64,000 nucleotides of DNA, from the NCBI RefSeq assembly GCF_017491605.1, contig NZ_JAFGYY010000008.1, positions 124,001 through 188,000 on the forward strand, written 5' to 3'. The notes under the pieces were generated by a model. That model saw only the letters and a list, made by a program, of their open reading frames with translations. It had not been told where the DNA came from and made no database searches. Each line of letters starts with the position of its first letter. Within the stretch, counting starts at the first letter, position 1. Source of the DNA: Pseudomonas sp. 30_B (lineage in GTDB: Bacteria > Pseudomonadota > Gammaproteobacteria > Pseudomonadales > Pseudomonadaceae). Positions 16,754 through 25,254 of the stretch are shown here, in pieces. Made by a program: the position numbers and the translations under genes.

Positions 16754-17470
16754 TCAGCGCTGGGTAAACGGCCTCAGCGCCTGATGCGCCGGGCTCTGCT
16801 CATCCAGCGGCTGCTGGCGCTTGGAGCCCAGGTAGCGCTCGCTGAATACGTCCAGGTAGGCATCCAGCGCGTCCCCGGCGCGGCGGTCGCCGGCCAGCCC
16901 CAGACACAGTGCCGCCACTTCCGCGGTACACAGGTGCTCGTCGAACTTGGAGCGGCGCAGGCGGTAGCGCGACAGCGCATCGGGGGTAATGCTCAACACC
17001 GGGAAACGGTCCAGGTACGGGCTCTTGCGGAACATCTTGCGCGCCTCGTTCCAGGTCGCGTCCAGCAGGATGAACAGCGGGCGCTTGCCCTCCTGGGGCA
17101 CCACCTCGGTCACCACCCGCTCGGGCTGGACGAACTCGCCGGGGAAGACCACATAGGGCTGCCACTGCGGATCGTCGAGCAAGGCCACCAGGGCCGGATC
17201 GACCTCGATGCGCGACCAGCCGAACGCCCAGGTGTCGGGCACCGTCTCGGCGATCAGCCAGCCGGTGTTGCTGGGCTTGAGCGGTTCGGTGTCGAACATC
17301 ACCAGGCACATCGCCGCGTTCGACTCCACCTGCGGACGCAGGTCGCACATGCAGTAGTTCGGCCGCAGGCGGCAACCGGCGCAACGCGGCGAGCGCGAAC
17401 CACGGGCCACGAACGGCTTGACGCAACGGGCCAGGCGCTCATCGCGCAGACGGGCAACGGCGTGGCTCAT
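16754..17470 (-). CDS. tapT: DTW-domain tRNA-uridine aminocarboxypropyltransferase
   Basis: The 238-residue protein has the DTW-domain Cys cluster C30-x2-C33-x6-C40-x-C42 and the D-x-T-W signature (LLDATWNEARKM, Asp137-Trp140). DTW enzymes such as E. coli TapT add the 3-amino-3-carboxypropyl group of S-adenosylmethionine to uridine 47 of tRNA (acp3U). The ATG at 17470 (MSHAVARL) gives family length. Upstream in-frame residues are Arg-rich and not family-like. It is divergent from the small secreted-protein gene. Confidence 0.88.
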   Translation of the reverse strand: MSHAVARLRDERLARCVKPFVARGSRSPRCAGCRLRPNYCMCDLRPQVESNAAMCLVMFDTEPLKPSNTGWLIAETVPDTWAFGWSRIEVDPALVALLDDPQWQPYVVFPGEFVQPERVVTEVVPQEGKRPLFILLDATWNEARKMFRKSPYLDRFPVLSITPDALSRYRLRRSKFDEHLCTAEVAALCLGLAGDRRAGDALDAYLDVFSERYLGSKRQQPLDEQSPAHQALRPFTQR

Positions 17471-17732
17471 GGCTGCGCCGCCGCGATGGAAGGAAGGAAT
17501 CGGAACATCGATGACTCGGACAGAACGACGAAGGCAGGCCGGCGATTGTACCAGAGCCGCCCCCGCCCCGATCCGGACGACCGGCGAATCGCCCGCAGCG
17601 GGCGTTCGCCGTCCGTGTGACAACTGTTTCTCGGCACGGACTCGCTTTTCAGGGACAATGGCGGCCTTGAAATAACCGGCGAACCCAAATCGGTCCGCAC
17701 GGTCGAATCGGCACCATTGTCAGGAGATGCCC

Positions 17733-18140
17733 ATGCTGCGCCTCACCGCCCTCGCCCTCTGTCTCGTCCTCCCCGTCGCGCACGCGGCCTCGAAGAAGGA
17801 CTACGAACTGTCCAGCATGCTGGACAAGGTCGCCAAGGAAAGCAGCGAGGGCACCCCGCGCGCGATCAACGAGGACATCCTCGACCAGGGCTATACCGTC
17901 GAGGGCAACCAGCTGATCAACCACCTCAGCGTACGCGCCAGCCACGCCGAGCGCATGCGCGCCAACCCCGACAGCGTACGCAGCCAGCTGGGCGACAGCG
18001 TCTGCGCCAACACCGGCTACCGCCAGCTGCTGGCCAAGGGCGCGATCCTCACCTACAGCTTCACCGAGTACAAGACCAACGCCCCGGTCGCCACCGAGCG
18101 CTTCGATGCCGGCAGCTGCAAGATCAAGCTGCAGAAGTAA
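17733..18140 (+). CDS. Small secreted protein of the quorum-sensing-regulated virulence-factor family (PA3611-like)
   Basis: The 135-residue precursor begins with a clear signal peptide (MLRLTALALCLVLPVAHA, cleavage after AHA). The mature part is about 117 residues with two cysteines (SVCANTG; GSCKIKL) that could form a disulfide. From memory it matches P. aeruginosa PA3611, whose structure founded a 'putative quorum-sensing-regulated virulence factor' Pfam family; the actual function is unknown. ATG 17733 is chosen over 17727 because AGGAG is 6 nt from it but abuts the earlier ATG. A DUF3820 gene follows by 12 nt. Confidence 0.82.
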   Translation: MLRLTALALCLVLPVAHAASKKDYELSSMLDKVAKESSEGTPRAINEDILDQGYTVEGNQLINHLSVRASHAERMRANPDSVRSQLGDSVCANTGYRQLLAKGAILTYSFTEYKTNAPVATERFDAGSCKIKLQK

Positions 18141-18152
18141 CCGCGCCCCGGC

Positions 18153-18368
18153 ATGCTCGACAAACTGCAGTTGCTGAAGATCGCGCGCACGCCGATGCCC
18201 TTCGGCAAGTACCAGGGACGCATGCTGGTAGACCTGCCGGAAGAGTACCTGCTGTGGTTCCACCGCAAGGGTGGGTTCCCCAAGGGTGAGCTGGGCCAGC
18301 TGATGCAGCTGACCCTGGAGCTGAAGATCGACGGCCTCGACGGCCTGATCAAACCGCTGAAACGCTGA
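18153..18368 (+). CDS. DUF3820 family small protein (PA3612-like)
   Basis: The 71-residue cytosolic protein contains the DUF3820 pattern MPFGKYQGRMLVDLPEEYLLWF (about 15-36), then KGGFPKGELGQLMQL. Pfam labels the family a putative quorum-sensing-regulated virulence factor. The FGKYxG motif also occurs in exonuclease-linked domains, so a nucleic-acid-related role is possible. The gap of 12 nt from the secreted-protein gene suggests one transcript. No experimental function is known to me. Confidence 0.85.
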   Translation: MLDKLQLLKIARTPMPFGKYQGRMLVDLPEEYLLWFHRKGGFPKGELGQLMQLTLELKIDGLDGLIKPLKR

Positions 18369-18372
18369 ACCC

Positions 18373-18400
18373 CGCGCAACCGTCCGCCGACGGTTGCGCG
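18373..18400. terminator. Hairpin between convergent DUF3820 gene and phosphoketolase gene
   Basis: A perfect 12-bp stem CGCGCAACCGTC/GACGGTTGCGCG with a CGCC loop lies in the 39-nt convergent gap. There is no clear T-run, so termination strength is uncertain. Confidence 0.55.
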
Positions 18401-18407
18401 TCATGCC

Positions 18408-20813
18408 TCAGCGCAGCAACGCCGGATCGCCCAGCCCCGCCACTGCCGCCGCCTCCTCGGGCGTCAGCAGAGCCGTGCGCGGCACGTCCATCAGGCGTGC
18501 ACAGGCGACCAGCACATTGGCCCAGCAGGCGCGGTTGGCGAACAGCATGCCCGCCTCGTCGAGCGTGCCGCCCTGGTTGCGGTAACCCAGTACCGAAGTT
18601 TTCAGCGCGTTCGGCAGGATCGGCCAGAGATGCCCACGCGCCACTTCCGGGCGCATGTGGGTCAGCAATATCCGGCGCTCGCATTGGTCCGGGAACAGCC
18701 GGGCGGTCAGCGCCTCGTCGGCGACCGCCTGCAGTTCCCAGTTGTCGCGCGGCGCGCGGAAGCGGCCAGGCTCCTGCAGGTACACCAGCCGGTACGGGTA
18801 ACCGGCCTCCTCCAGGCGCATCGCTGCGCGGCGCATCTCCGTCAGTTGATAGCTGCCGTTGGCGATCAGCAGCAGCGGATCGGCGCCCGGATGCTCCTCC
18901 AGCACCAGCGCGCCGTCACGGGCCAGTTGCTCGGCCTGGGCAGGACTGAACTCCGAGGGACGTTCGCGCTTGGGAATCACCATGCAGGCCAGTTGCCCAC
19001 GGCTGCGGTAGATCTCCGGCAGCAGCGCCAGCGCGCTGTTGTGGTCGGCGGGGAAGACCACCCGCACCATGTCGCTCATCTCGCCGAGCAGCGCCTCGCA
19101 GAAGGTGGTGTCCTGGTGCGACTGCTGGTTCTTGCCGTTCTCCCAGGTGTGCGAAGTCGCCACCAGCGGCCAGCCGAGCCATCCGGCGGGGCGGCCGACT
19201 TCCTTCTGCTGGCGGGCGAAGATGAGCGTCTGGCGCACCGCACCCAGCATCTTCACGCAGAAGGCTTCATAGCTCGCCACCAGGTTGAGCCCGCCCTGGT
19301 TGGCCAGGCAGGCGGAGACCACCGCCTCCTCGTTGAGGGCGGTGATCACCCGTCCGTCGACTGCTTCCAGCTCACTCTCCGGCTCGCATACCCGATGCTT
19401 TAGCGCCTTGAGGACACCGCCCAGGCGATTGCTCGCCAGCTCGTCCGGGTTGCCGACGCGAGCGCGCAGGTCGGTGTTCGCCGCGCACAGGTCCACGTAG
19501 AAGCGGTCCAGGGCCGCCATCGGCGAGCAGAAATCGCTGCGGTAATGCAGTTCGGGGATCGACGGTTCGATGGGGCGGCGCACCGCCAGTGGGTTGTCCC
19601 GCTCCAGCCCCCGGCCCGCGCGTGAGGCGCTGAACAGCGCGCAGGCATCACTCAGGGCGTGCGGCTCGACCCAGAGCGGCGCCACATGCTGGTTGAACAG
19701 TTCGCGCGCGCGCGCATCCTCGCTCGGGTTGCCCGGCAGCGGCAGGTTGTGTGCGGCATTGCTGCCGGCGCCATAGAAGCCGTAGCCCTTGACCGTTTCG
19801 GCGATACCGTAGGGAATCGGCAGGGGATAGCGGAGGATGCCGCGGGCCATTTCCTCCACCCGGTGCTCCAGCCGCTGTTCCATTTCCCACAGGGCACAGA
19901 CGAACGCCGCCGGGTCACGACCGTCGAAGCTGATGGGGTCGAAACCGCAACGGCGCAGGTGCTGCTTGAAGCCTTCGAGCCCCTCATGGGTGCCCAGGTC
20001 AGTGCGCTGTTCGATGCGCCGGCCGTTGGCGATCATCACCGGCAACGCCGCGCCGCAATCCTCGGCGCGCCACCAGCGGGGAATCCAGTCGCTGCCGCGC
20101 TGCTCCTCGGCGGCGCCGTCGGAGAGAAAGGCCACCAGGGTTTCGCCTGGCAACGGCATGTGCGCATACATCAACTCGGCAAAACCGAGGTAGCCGCCTT
20201 CGGCGATACCGCCGGCGGTATGCGGATTGACATGGCTGCCAAGCGGCGCGGCCACCCTGCCGTCGGATGCCTGGACATAGCTGTAGAAGTCCTGCACCAG
20301 CCGATTCAGCCCGGCCTCGCCCTGCCCGTAGGCGGCGGTCTGTTCCGCATGCAGATTGCCGGTCAGCACGTTCAACGCATCGATCGCCGCTACGCAATGC
20401 CCCTGCCCCATCAGCCAGCCCCGCGTCTTGCCGCTCAAGGCATTGAGCGCCAGGTAGCCGGCGTAGGCCGGCACTATGTTCAACGCACCACCGGTATGCC
20501 CCTCGGGCTGCGCCTTGAAGTCCTCGGCCTCGAGCGGCGCGCCGTCCAGGCGCACGCGGCGGGCATAGGTCATGTGCGCCACCAGCCAGAGGCCGGCGCA
20601 GGTGAGTTGGTCCAGCGCGCCGAACAGTCGGTAGACACTGGCCAGGTCCGGCTGGAGGCGGTACTGGACCAATTGATGAGCCATGCGGAAGACCGCCGCC
20701 TGGGTCTGCGGGCTATGCTGAAGCGGACCTCGGCCATGCAGCCATTGGGCATATGCCGGTTCGGCGGACGCATGGGCGGCAAGCTCTTCCGGGCTGGGCA
20801 GGATCTGGGACAT
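18408..20813 (-). CDS. xfp: Xylulose-5-phosphate/fructose-6-phosphate phosphoketolase
   Basis: The 801-residue thiamine-diphosphate enzyme cleaves xylulose 5-phosphate (and often fructose 6-phosphate) with phosphate to acetyl phosphate plus glyceraldehyde 3-phosphate or erythrose 4-phosphate. Visible family motifs include MGQGHCVAAIDALN, PEGHTGGALNIVPAYAGYLALN in the N-domain, and SHTWENGKNQQSHQDTTF in the middle domain. Length is that of full bacterial phosphoketolases. ATG 20813 follows AGGAG. Unlike lactic-acid bacteria, no acetate kinase gene is next to it. It diverges from a metallo-hydrolase gene across a possible Anr-controlled promoter. Confidence 0.94.
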   Translation of the reverse strand: MSQILPSPEELAAHASAEPAYAQWLHGRGPLQHSPQTQAAVFRMAHQLVQYRLQPDLASVYRLFGALDQLTCAGLWLVAHMTYARRVRLDGAPLEAEDFKAQPEGHTGGALNIVPAYAGYLALNALSGKTRGWLMGQGHCVAAIDALNVLTGNLHAEQTAAYGQGEAGLNRLVQDFYSYVQASDGRVAAPLGSHVNPHTAGGIAEGGYLGFAELMYAHMPLPGETLVAFLSDGAAEEQRGSDWIPRWWRAEDCGAALPVMIANGRRIEQRTDLGTHEGLEGFKQHLRRCGFDPISFDGRDPAAFVCALWEMEQRLEHRVEEMARGILRYPLPIPYGIAETVKGYGFYGAGSNAAHNLPLPGNPSEDARARELFNQHVAPLWVEPHALSDACALFSASRAGRGLERDNPLAVRRPIEPSIPELHYRSDFCSPMAALDRFYVDLCAANTDLRARVGNPDELASNRLGGVLKALKHRVCEPESELEAVDGRVITALNEEAVVSACLANQGGLNLVASYEAFCVKMLGAVRQTLIFARQQKEVGRPAGWLGWPLVATSHTWENGKNQQSHQDTTFCEALLGEMSDMVRVVFPADHNSALALLPEIYRSRGQLACMVIPKRERPSEFSPAQAEQLARDGALVLEEHPGADPLLLIANGSYQLTEMRRAAMRLEEAGYPYRLVYLQEPGRFRAPRDNWELQAVADEALTARLFPDQCERRILLTHMRPEVARGHLWPILPNALKTSVLGYRNQGGTLDEAGMLFANRACWANVLVACARLMDVPRTALLTPEEAAAVAGLGDPALLR

Positions 20814-20839
20814 GACGACTCTCCTGGGGTATGACAGGG

Positions 20840-20880
20840 AGTCTAGGTCGCCAGACCGAGGGGGCGCTGACATGTATCAA
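20840..20880 (-). promoter_or_regulatory. Candidate Anr/Dnr box and -10 element for xfp
   Basis: On the minus strand TTGATACATGTCAG (20867-20880) matches the FNR/Anr consensus TTGAT-N4-ATCAA at 8 of 10 positions. Its centre lies about 41 bp upstream of a start predicted from the -10-like TAGACT at 20840-20845, the standard class II spacing. The right half-site is weak. Confidence 0.45.
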
Positions 20881-20935
20881 CGCCCCGTCCGACCAATCGG
20901 GCAAGGCTGAAAGAAAATTCCGACCAGGAGGCGAC

Positions 20936-22357
20936 ATGGCGCTACTCACCTTCATCGGTGCGATCCAGGAAGTCACCGGTTCCTGCTACCTGCTGGAAAC
21001 CCGTGATGGCGTACGCGTCTTGCTCGAATGCGGCATGCGCCAGGGACGCAGCCCGAGCAAAGGCACCCGCGACAACGAAGCGAGCAACCGCACGCCCTTC
21101 CCGTTCGACCCCAAGGCACTCGACGCGGTGGTGCTGTCCCACGCCCATCTCGACCACAGCGGCCTGCTGCCGCGCCTGGCCAAGGAAGGCTACAAGGGGC
21201 CGATCTATGCCACCGAATCCTGCTGCGACCTGCTGGAGCTGATGCTGATGGACTCGGCACACATCCAGGAAAAGGACGCCGAGTGGGAGAACAAGTGGCG
21301 CGCTCGCCTCAACCGGCCGCCGGTCCAACCGCTGTACACCCTGGAGGACGCCTCCCGCGCACTGAACCAGCGCCGGCCAGTCAGCTATGGCAGCACGGTC
21401 GAAGTCGCGCCGGGCATTCGCATCACCTTCCACAACGCCGGCCACATCCTCGGCTCGGCCATCGTCGAGATCGAGATCCACGAATTCGGCACGACCCGCC
21501 GCCTGGTGTTCTCCGGCGACCTGGGCAGTACCTGCTCGCCACTGATGCGCACGCCAACGCCGCTGACCCGCGCCGACGTGGTCTTGCTGGAATCCACCTA
21601 CGGCGACCGAGATCATCGCGACGCCAACGAGACGCTGCTGGAACTGGCCGGAATCCTGGCGCAGGCCCAGCGTGACGGCGGCAACGTGCTGATCCCGTCC
21701 TTCGCCGTCGGTCGCACCCAGGACCTCATCTACTATCTGGGCCGTTTCTACCAGGAAGGTCGCCTGCCGCAGCAGGTGGTCTACCTCGACAGCCCAATGG
21801 CCGCCCAGGCCAACCGCATCTACCTGCAGCACATCGGCGAAATCGCCGACGTCGACCGCGAATACATGCGCGGCACCGGCACGGCGAAGGTGGGCGAGTG
21901 GCTGCCGATCCTGCGCACCACCCAGAGCGCCGAGGAATCCATGGCGCTGAACCGCATCCAGAGTGGCGCGATCATCATCGCCGGCAGCGGCATGTGCACC
22001 GGCGGACGGATCGTCCACCACCTCAAGCACAACCTCTGGCGCGAGGAGTGCCATATCGTCTTCCCCGGCTTCCAGGCCAAGGGCACACTGGGCCGCGCCA
22101 TCGTCGACGGCGCCGAGTCGGTGCGCATCCTGCGCCAGCGCATCGGCGTGAAAGCGCAGATCCACACCCTCGGCGGGTTCTCCGCGCATGCCGGACAATC
22201 GCAATTAATTCAGTGGGTTGGCCACTTCGAACACAAACCCGAGCTATACCTGATACATGGCGAACGAGAAAAAATGGATGCGCTGCAGAGAGCACTCCAC
22301 GAACGCCTGAACTGGAACGCGAACATTCCGGAACCGGGGGACCGGATAGCGATCTGA
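20936..22357 (+). CDS. Metallo-beta-lactamase/beta-CASP family hydrolase (CPSF73/RNase-like)
   Basis: The 473-residue protein has the zinc-binding HAHLDH (H69, H71, D73, H74), a later GHILGS and FSGDLGS histidine/aspartate pair, and the beta-CASP and C-terminal motifs: LLESTYGDRDH, GSGMCTGGRIVHHLKHNL, and GGFSAHAGQ. This is the YSH1/CPSF73-like exonuclease group; members process or degrade RNA. AGGAGG sits 6 nt before ATG 20936. The divergent phosphoketolase neighbour is conserved in P. aeruginosa (PA3613/PA3614), but a shared function is not known. Confidence 0.88.
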   Translation: MALLTFIGAIQEVTGSCYLLETRDGVRVLLECGMRQGRSPSKGTRDNEASNRTPFPFDPKALDAVVLSHAHLDHSGLLPRLAKEGYKGPIYATESCCDLLELMLMDSAHIQEKDAEWENKWRARLNRPPVQPLYTLEDASRALNQRRPVSYGSTVEVAPGIRITFHNAGHILGSAIVEIEIHEFGTTRRLVFSGDLGSTCSPLMRTPTPLTRADVVLLESTYGDRDHRDANETLLELAGILAQAQRDGGNVLIPSFAVGRTQDLIYYLGRFYQEGRLPQQVVYLDSPMAAQANRIYLQHIGEIADVDREYMRGTGTAKVGEWLPILRTTQSAEESMALNRIQSGAIIIAGSGMCTGGRIVHHLKHNLWREECHIVFPGFQAKGTLGRAIVDGAESVRILRQRIGVKAQIHTLGGFSAHAGQSQLIQWVGHFEHKPELYLIHGEREKMDALQRALHERLNWNANIPEPGDRIAI

Positions 22358-22497
22358 AGTGGAGGTCTCACGGACTGTCACACCCCGCGTGTCAGACTGC
22401 ACAGGCCTCCTGCATGAGACCTGCGCATGACGCACGCGATTTCCGTCCCGACGACACCTTGCGTGACAGGCCGCGGCGCATGGACAGGCCAACAGGG

Positions 22498-22520
22498 GTT
22501 GATGAACAAGGAGTATCAAC
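22498..22520 (+). promoter_or_regulatory. Inverted repeat enclosing the ribosome-binding site of the LOG gene
   Basis: GTTGAT (22498-22503) and ATCAAC (22515-22520) flank GAACAAGGAGT and end directly before the ATG. In mRNA this would be a 6-bp stem with AAGGAG in the loop. Confidence 0.4.
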
Positions 22521-23594
22521 ATGCCCTATGAGCCCGACGACTACCTCTCCAGACACTTCCAGACCAGCGGCACCGACCTGACGCAGAAGATCGAGGAGCT
22601 GGCCGAACTGGCCGCCCCCGGCAACAGCCAGAACCTGCCGCTCTACCGCGAGATGCTCACCACCGTCGCCCGCATGGCCCAGGCCGACCGCAACCGCTGG
22701 GACGCCAAGATCATGATGCAGACCCTGCGCGAGATGGAGCACGCCTTCAGCACCCTGGAGCAGTTCAAGCGTCGCCGCAAAGTCACGGTATTCGGCTCGG
22801 CCCGCACACCGGTCGACCATCCGGTCTACACCCTGGCCCGCGAATTGGGCGAAACCCTGGCCCGCTACGACATGATGGTCATCACCGGCGCCGGTGGCGG
22901 CATCATGGCGGCGGCCCATGAAGGCGCCGGACTGGAAAACAGCCTCGGTTTCAACATCACTTTGCCCTTCGAGCAGCACGCCAACCGCATCGTGGACGGC
23001 ACCAGCAACCTGCTGTCGTTCCACTTCTTCTTCCTGCGCAAGCTGTTCTTCGTCAAGGAAGCGGACGCCCTGGTGCTCTGCCCCGGCGGCTTCGGCACCC
23101 TCGACGAGGCGCTGGAAGTGCTCACCCTGATCCAGACCGGCAAGAGCCCGCTGGTCCCCGTGGTGCTGCTCGACCAGCCCGGCGGGCATTACTGGGATCA
23201 CGCACTGGAATTCATCAAGGAACAACTGGAAGACAACGGCTATATCCTGCCCAGCGACATGAACCTGATGAAACTGGTGCACTCGGCCGACGAGGCAGCG
23301 GAAGAGATCGCCCAGTTCTACAGCAACTTCCACTCCAGCCGCTGGCTCAAGGATCGCTTCGTGATCCGCCTGAACCACCCCCTGAGCACTCGCGCGCTGG
23401 AACTGCTGGAACAGGAGTTCGGCAGCCTCTGCGTAACCGATGGCTTCCACCAGCAACCCTACAGCGAATCGGAACTGGACGAACCGGAGTTCTCCCACCT
23501 CACCCGCCTGGCCTTCGCCTTCAATGGACGCGACCAGGGGCGGCTGCGTGAACTGCTGAACTTCATCAACCAGCCGGAAAACTGGGCACGTTGA
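22521..23594 (+). CDS. LOG-family (lysine-decarboxylase-like) nucleotide phosphoribohydrolase
   Basis: The 357-residue protein has a Rossmann core starting KVTVFGSARTP (about 87-97), the GAGGGIM loop (123-129) and the diagnostic PGGFGTLDE motif (188-196) of LOG proteins. These hydrolyse nucleoside 5'-monophosphates or cytokinin riboside monophosphates to base and ribose 5-phosphate; they are not lysine decarboxylases. It is longer than classical LOG (about 190-200 residues), with an N-terminal helical extension of about 80 residues and a C-terminal tail of about 100. The physiological substrate is uncertain. Confidence 0.85.
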   Translation: MPYEPDDYLSRHFQTSGTDLTQKIEELAELAAPGNSQNLPLYREMLTTVARMAQADRNRWDAKIMMQTLREMEHAFSTLEQFKRRRKVTVFGSARTPVDHPVYTLARELGETLARYDMMVITGAGGGIMAAAHEGAGLENSLGFNITLPFEQHANRIVDGTSNLLSFHFFFLRKLFFVKEADALVLCPGGFGTLDEALEVLTLIQTGKSPLVPVVLLDQPGGHYWDHALEFIKEQLEDNGYILPSDMNLMKLVHSADEAAEEIAQFYSNFHSSRWLKDRFVIRLNHPLSTRALELLEQEFGSLCVTDGFHQQPYSESELDEPEFSHLTRLAFAFNGRDQGRLRELLNFINQPENWAR

Positions 23595-23613
23595 TTCACA
23601 GCCCCAAAATGAC

Positions 23614-23640
23614 GAAGGCCCCCGAGTGGGTGCCTTCTTC
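23614..23640. terminator. Terminator between LOG gene and recX
   Basis: GAAGGC-x-CCC pairs with GGG-x-GCCTTC around a GAGT loop, followed by TTCGTTT on the plus strand, in the 49-nt convergent gap. Confidence 0.7.
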
Positions 23641-23643
23641 GTT

Positions 23644-24108
23644 TCAGTCGTCCGACCGTCGACCGCTCAAGAGTCGACTGATGGCTTCCATCGAGTATCC
23701 CCGATAGCTCAGGAACCGCCCCTGCTGGGCCCGCTCGCGGGCGTCCTGCGGCAGCCGGGCGAACTTGCGACGCCAGACCTCGCGCAGGTTTTCACTCCAA
23801 TCGACGCCCGATTCGCTCAGGGCATTGTCGATTTCGCCACGGGGCAAACCGCGTTGCGACAGCTCCTCGCGAATCCGCACCGGACCGTATCCGGCCCGCG
23901 CACGGCTGGCGATGTAGCTTTCCAGGTAGCGGCTTTCGTTGAGCAACCCCTCCTCGGCCAGACGGTCGAGGGCGGGGTCGATCAGTTCCTGCGCAGCACC
24001 GCGTTGCCGCAGCTTGCGCGAGAGCTCCGCCCGGCCGTGCTCGCGTCGTGCCAGCAGGTCCATGGCGACCCGCCGCACCGCGACGGGGTTATCGAGCTCG
24101 ACGGACAT
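23644..24108 (-). CDS. recX: Regulatory protein RecX
   Basis: The 154-residue helical protein has three RecX repeats ([43 protein letters not shown], and a C-terminal [15 protein letters not shown]). RecX blocks RecA filament extension and so limits recombination and SOS strength. It begins 5 nt after the recA stop codon on the same strand, the usual recA-recX operon, and would be produced by read-through from the SOS-controlled recA promoter. Confidence 0.95.
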   Translation of the reverse strand: MSVELDNPVAVRRVAMDLLARREHGRAELSRKLRQRGAAQELIDPALDRLAEEGLLNESRYLESYIASRARAGYGPVRIREELSQRGLPRGEIDNALSESGVDWSENLREVWRRKFARLPQDARERAQQGRFLSYRGYSMEAISRLLSGRRSDD

Positions 24109-24113
24109 GGCTA

Positions 24114-25169
24114 TCAGTAGTCGGCTTCAGCTTCCGCTTCGGCTTCCGCCGCCGCGAGTTCGGCCTTGGTCGGCGCCGGCTGGTTGGTCAGCAGCTGCTC
24201 GCGGATGGCCTTGTCGAGGGTGTTGCAGATCTCGGTGTTGTCTTCCAGGAACTTGGCGGCATTGGCCTTGCCCTGGCCGATCTTGTTGCCCTGGTAGCTG
24301 TACCAGGCGCCGGATTTCTCGATCAGGCCCAGTTGCACGCCCAGGTCGATGATCTCGCCGGTGCGGTAGATGCCGCGGCCGTACATGATCTGGAACTCGG
24401 CCTGACGGAAGGGCGGCGCGACCTTGTTCTTCACGACCTTGACGCGGGTTTCGCTGCCGACCACCTCGTCGCCTTCCTTCACCGCGCCGGTACGACGGAT
24501 GTCGAGACGGACGGAGGAGTAGAACTTCAGCGCGTTACCGCCGGTGGTGGTTTCCGGGTTGCCGAACATCACACCGATCTTCATACGGATCTGGTTGATG
24601 AAGATGACCAGGCAGTTGGCGTTCTTGATGTTGCCGGTGATCTTGCGCAGGGCCTGGGACATCAGGCGCGCCTGCAGGCCGACGTGCTGATCGCCCATCT
24701 CGCCTTCGATTTCGGCCTTGGGTACCAGGGCCGCCACGGAGTCGACGATGATCACGTCAACGGCGTTGGAGCGCACCAGCATGTCGGTGATTTCCAGGGC
24801 CTGTTCGCCGGTGTCCGGCTGGGAAACCAGCAGGTCGTCGACGTTGACGCCCAGCTTGCCGGCGTAGTCCGGGTCCAGCGCGTGTTCGGCGTCGACGAAG
24901 GCGCAGGTGGCGCCAGCTTTCTGAGCCTGGGCGATGACCGACAGGGTCAGGGTGGTCTTACCCGAGGATTCCGGACCGTAGATCTCGACGATACGGCCCT
25001 TCGGCAGGCCGCCGATGCCCAGGGCGATGTCCAGGCCCAGCGAGCCGGTGGAGATGGCCGGAATGGCCTGACGCTCATGGTCGCCCATGCGCATGACCGC
25101 GCCTTTGCCGAATTGGCGTTCGATCTGTCCCAGGGCCGCGGCCAGGGCGCGCTTCTTGTTCTCGTCCAT
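24114..25169 (-). CDS. recA: Recombinase RecA
   Basis: The 351-residue ATPase catalyses strand exchange and LexA self-cleavage. Walker A GPESSGKT lies at 65-72, and a Walker B/loop region includes [15 protein letters not shown]. The C-terminus is a run of alternating Glu/Ala ending in ADY, an acidic tail. [13 protein letters not shown] at 25169 is the standard Pseudomonas start. A LexA-type box lies 43 bp upstream. Confidence 0.98.
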   Translation of the reverse strand: MDENKKRALAAALGQIERQFGKGAVMRMGDHERQAIPAISTGSLGLDIALGIGGLPKGRIVEIYGPESSGKTTLTLSVIAQAQKAGATCAFVDAEHALDPDYAGKLGVNVDDLLVSQPDTGEQALEITDMLVRSNAVDVIIVDSVAALVPKAEIEGEMGDQHVGLQARLMSQALRKITGNIKNANCLVIFINQIRMKIGVMFGNPETTTGGNALKFYSSVRLDIRRTGAVKEGDEVVGSETRVKVVKNKVAPPFRQAEFQIMYGRGIYRTGEIIDLGVQLGLIEKSGAWYSYQGNKIGQGKANAAKFLEDNTEICNTLDKAIREQLLTNQPAPTKAELAAAEAEAEAEADY

Positions 25170-25211
25170 TGAAGTCCTCGCGAAGTCAGGGGGCCGGACG
25201 GCCACGAACAA

Positions 25212-25227
25212 CTGTATAAGTAGCCAG
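25212..25227 (-). promoter_or_regulatory. LexA (SOS) box of recA
   Basis: CTGTATAAGTAGCCAG fits CTG-N10-CAG and the Pseudomonas recA operator pattern. It overlaps a promoter-like TTGCCC-N17-TACTTA on the minus strand, so LexA would block RNA polymerase. Confidence 0.85.
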
Positions 25228-25254
25228 TATTATTCCACAGGGCAAGCCGCTCGC

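Noticed and set aside
22521-23594. Lysine decarboxylase
   Set aside because: The PGGFGTLDE motif marks LOG phosphoribohydrolases; the old 'lysine decarboxylase' label for this family is known to be wrong.
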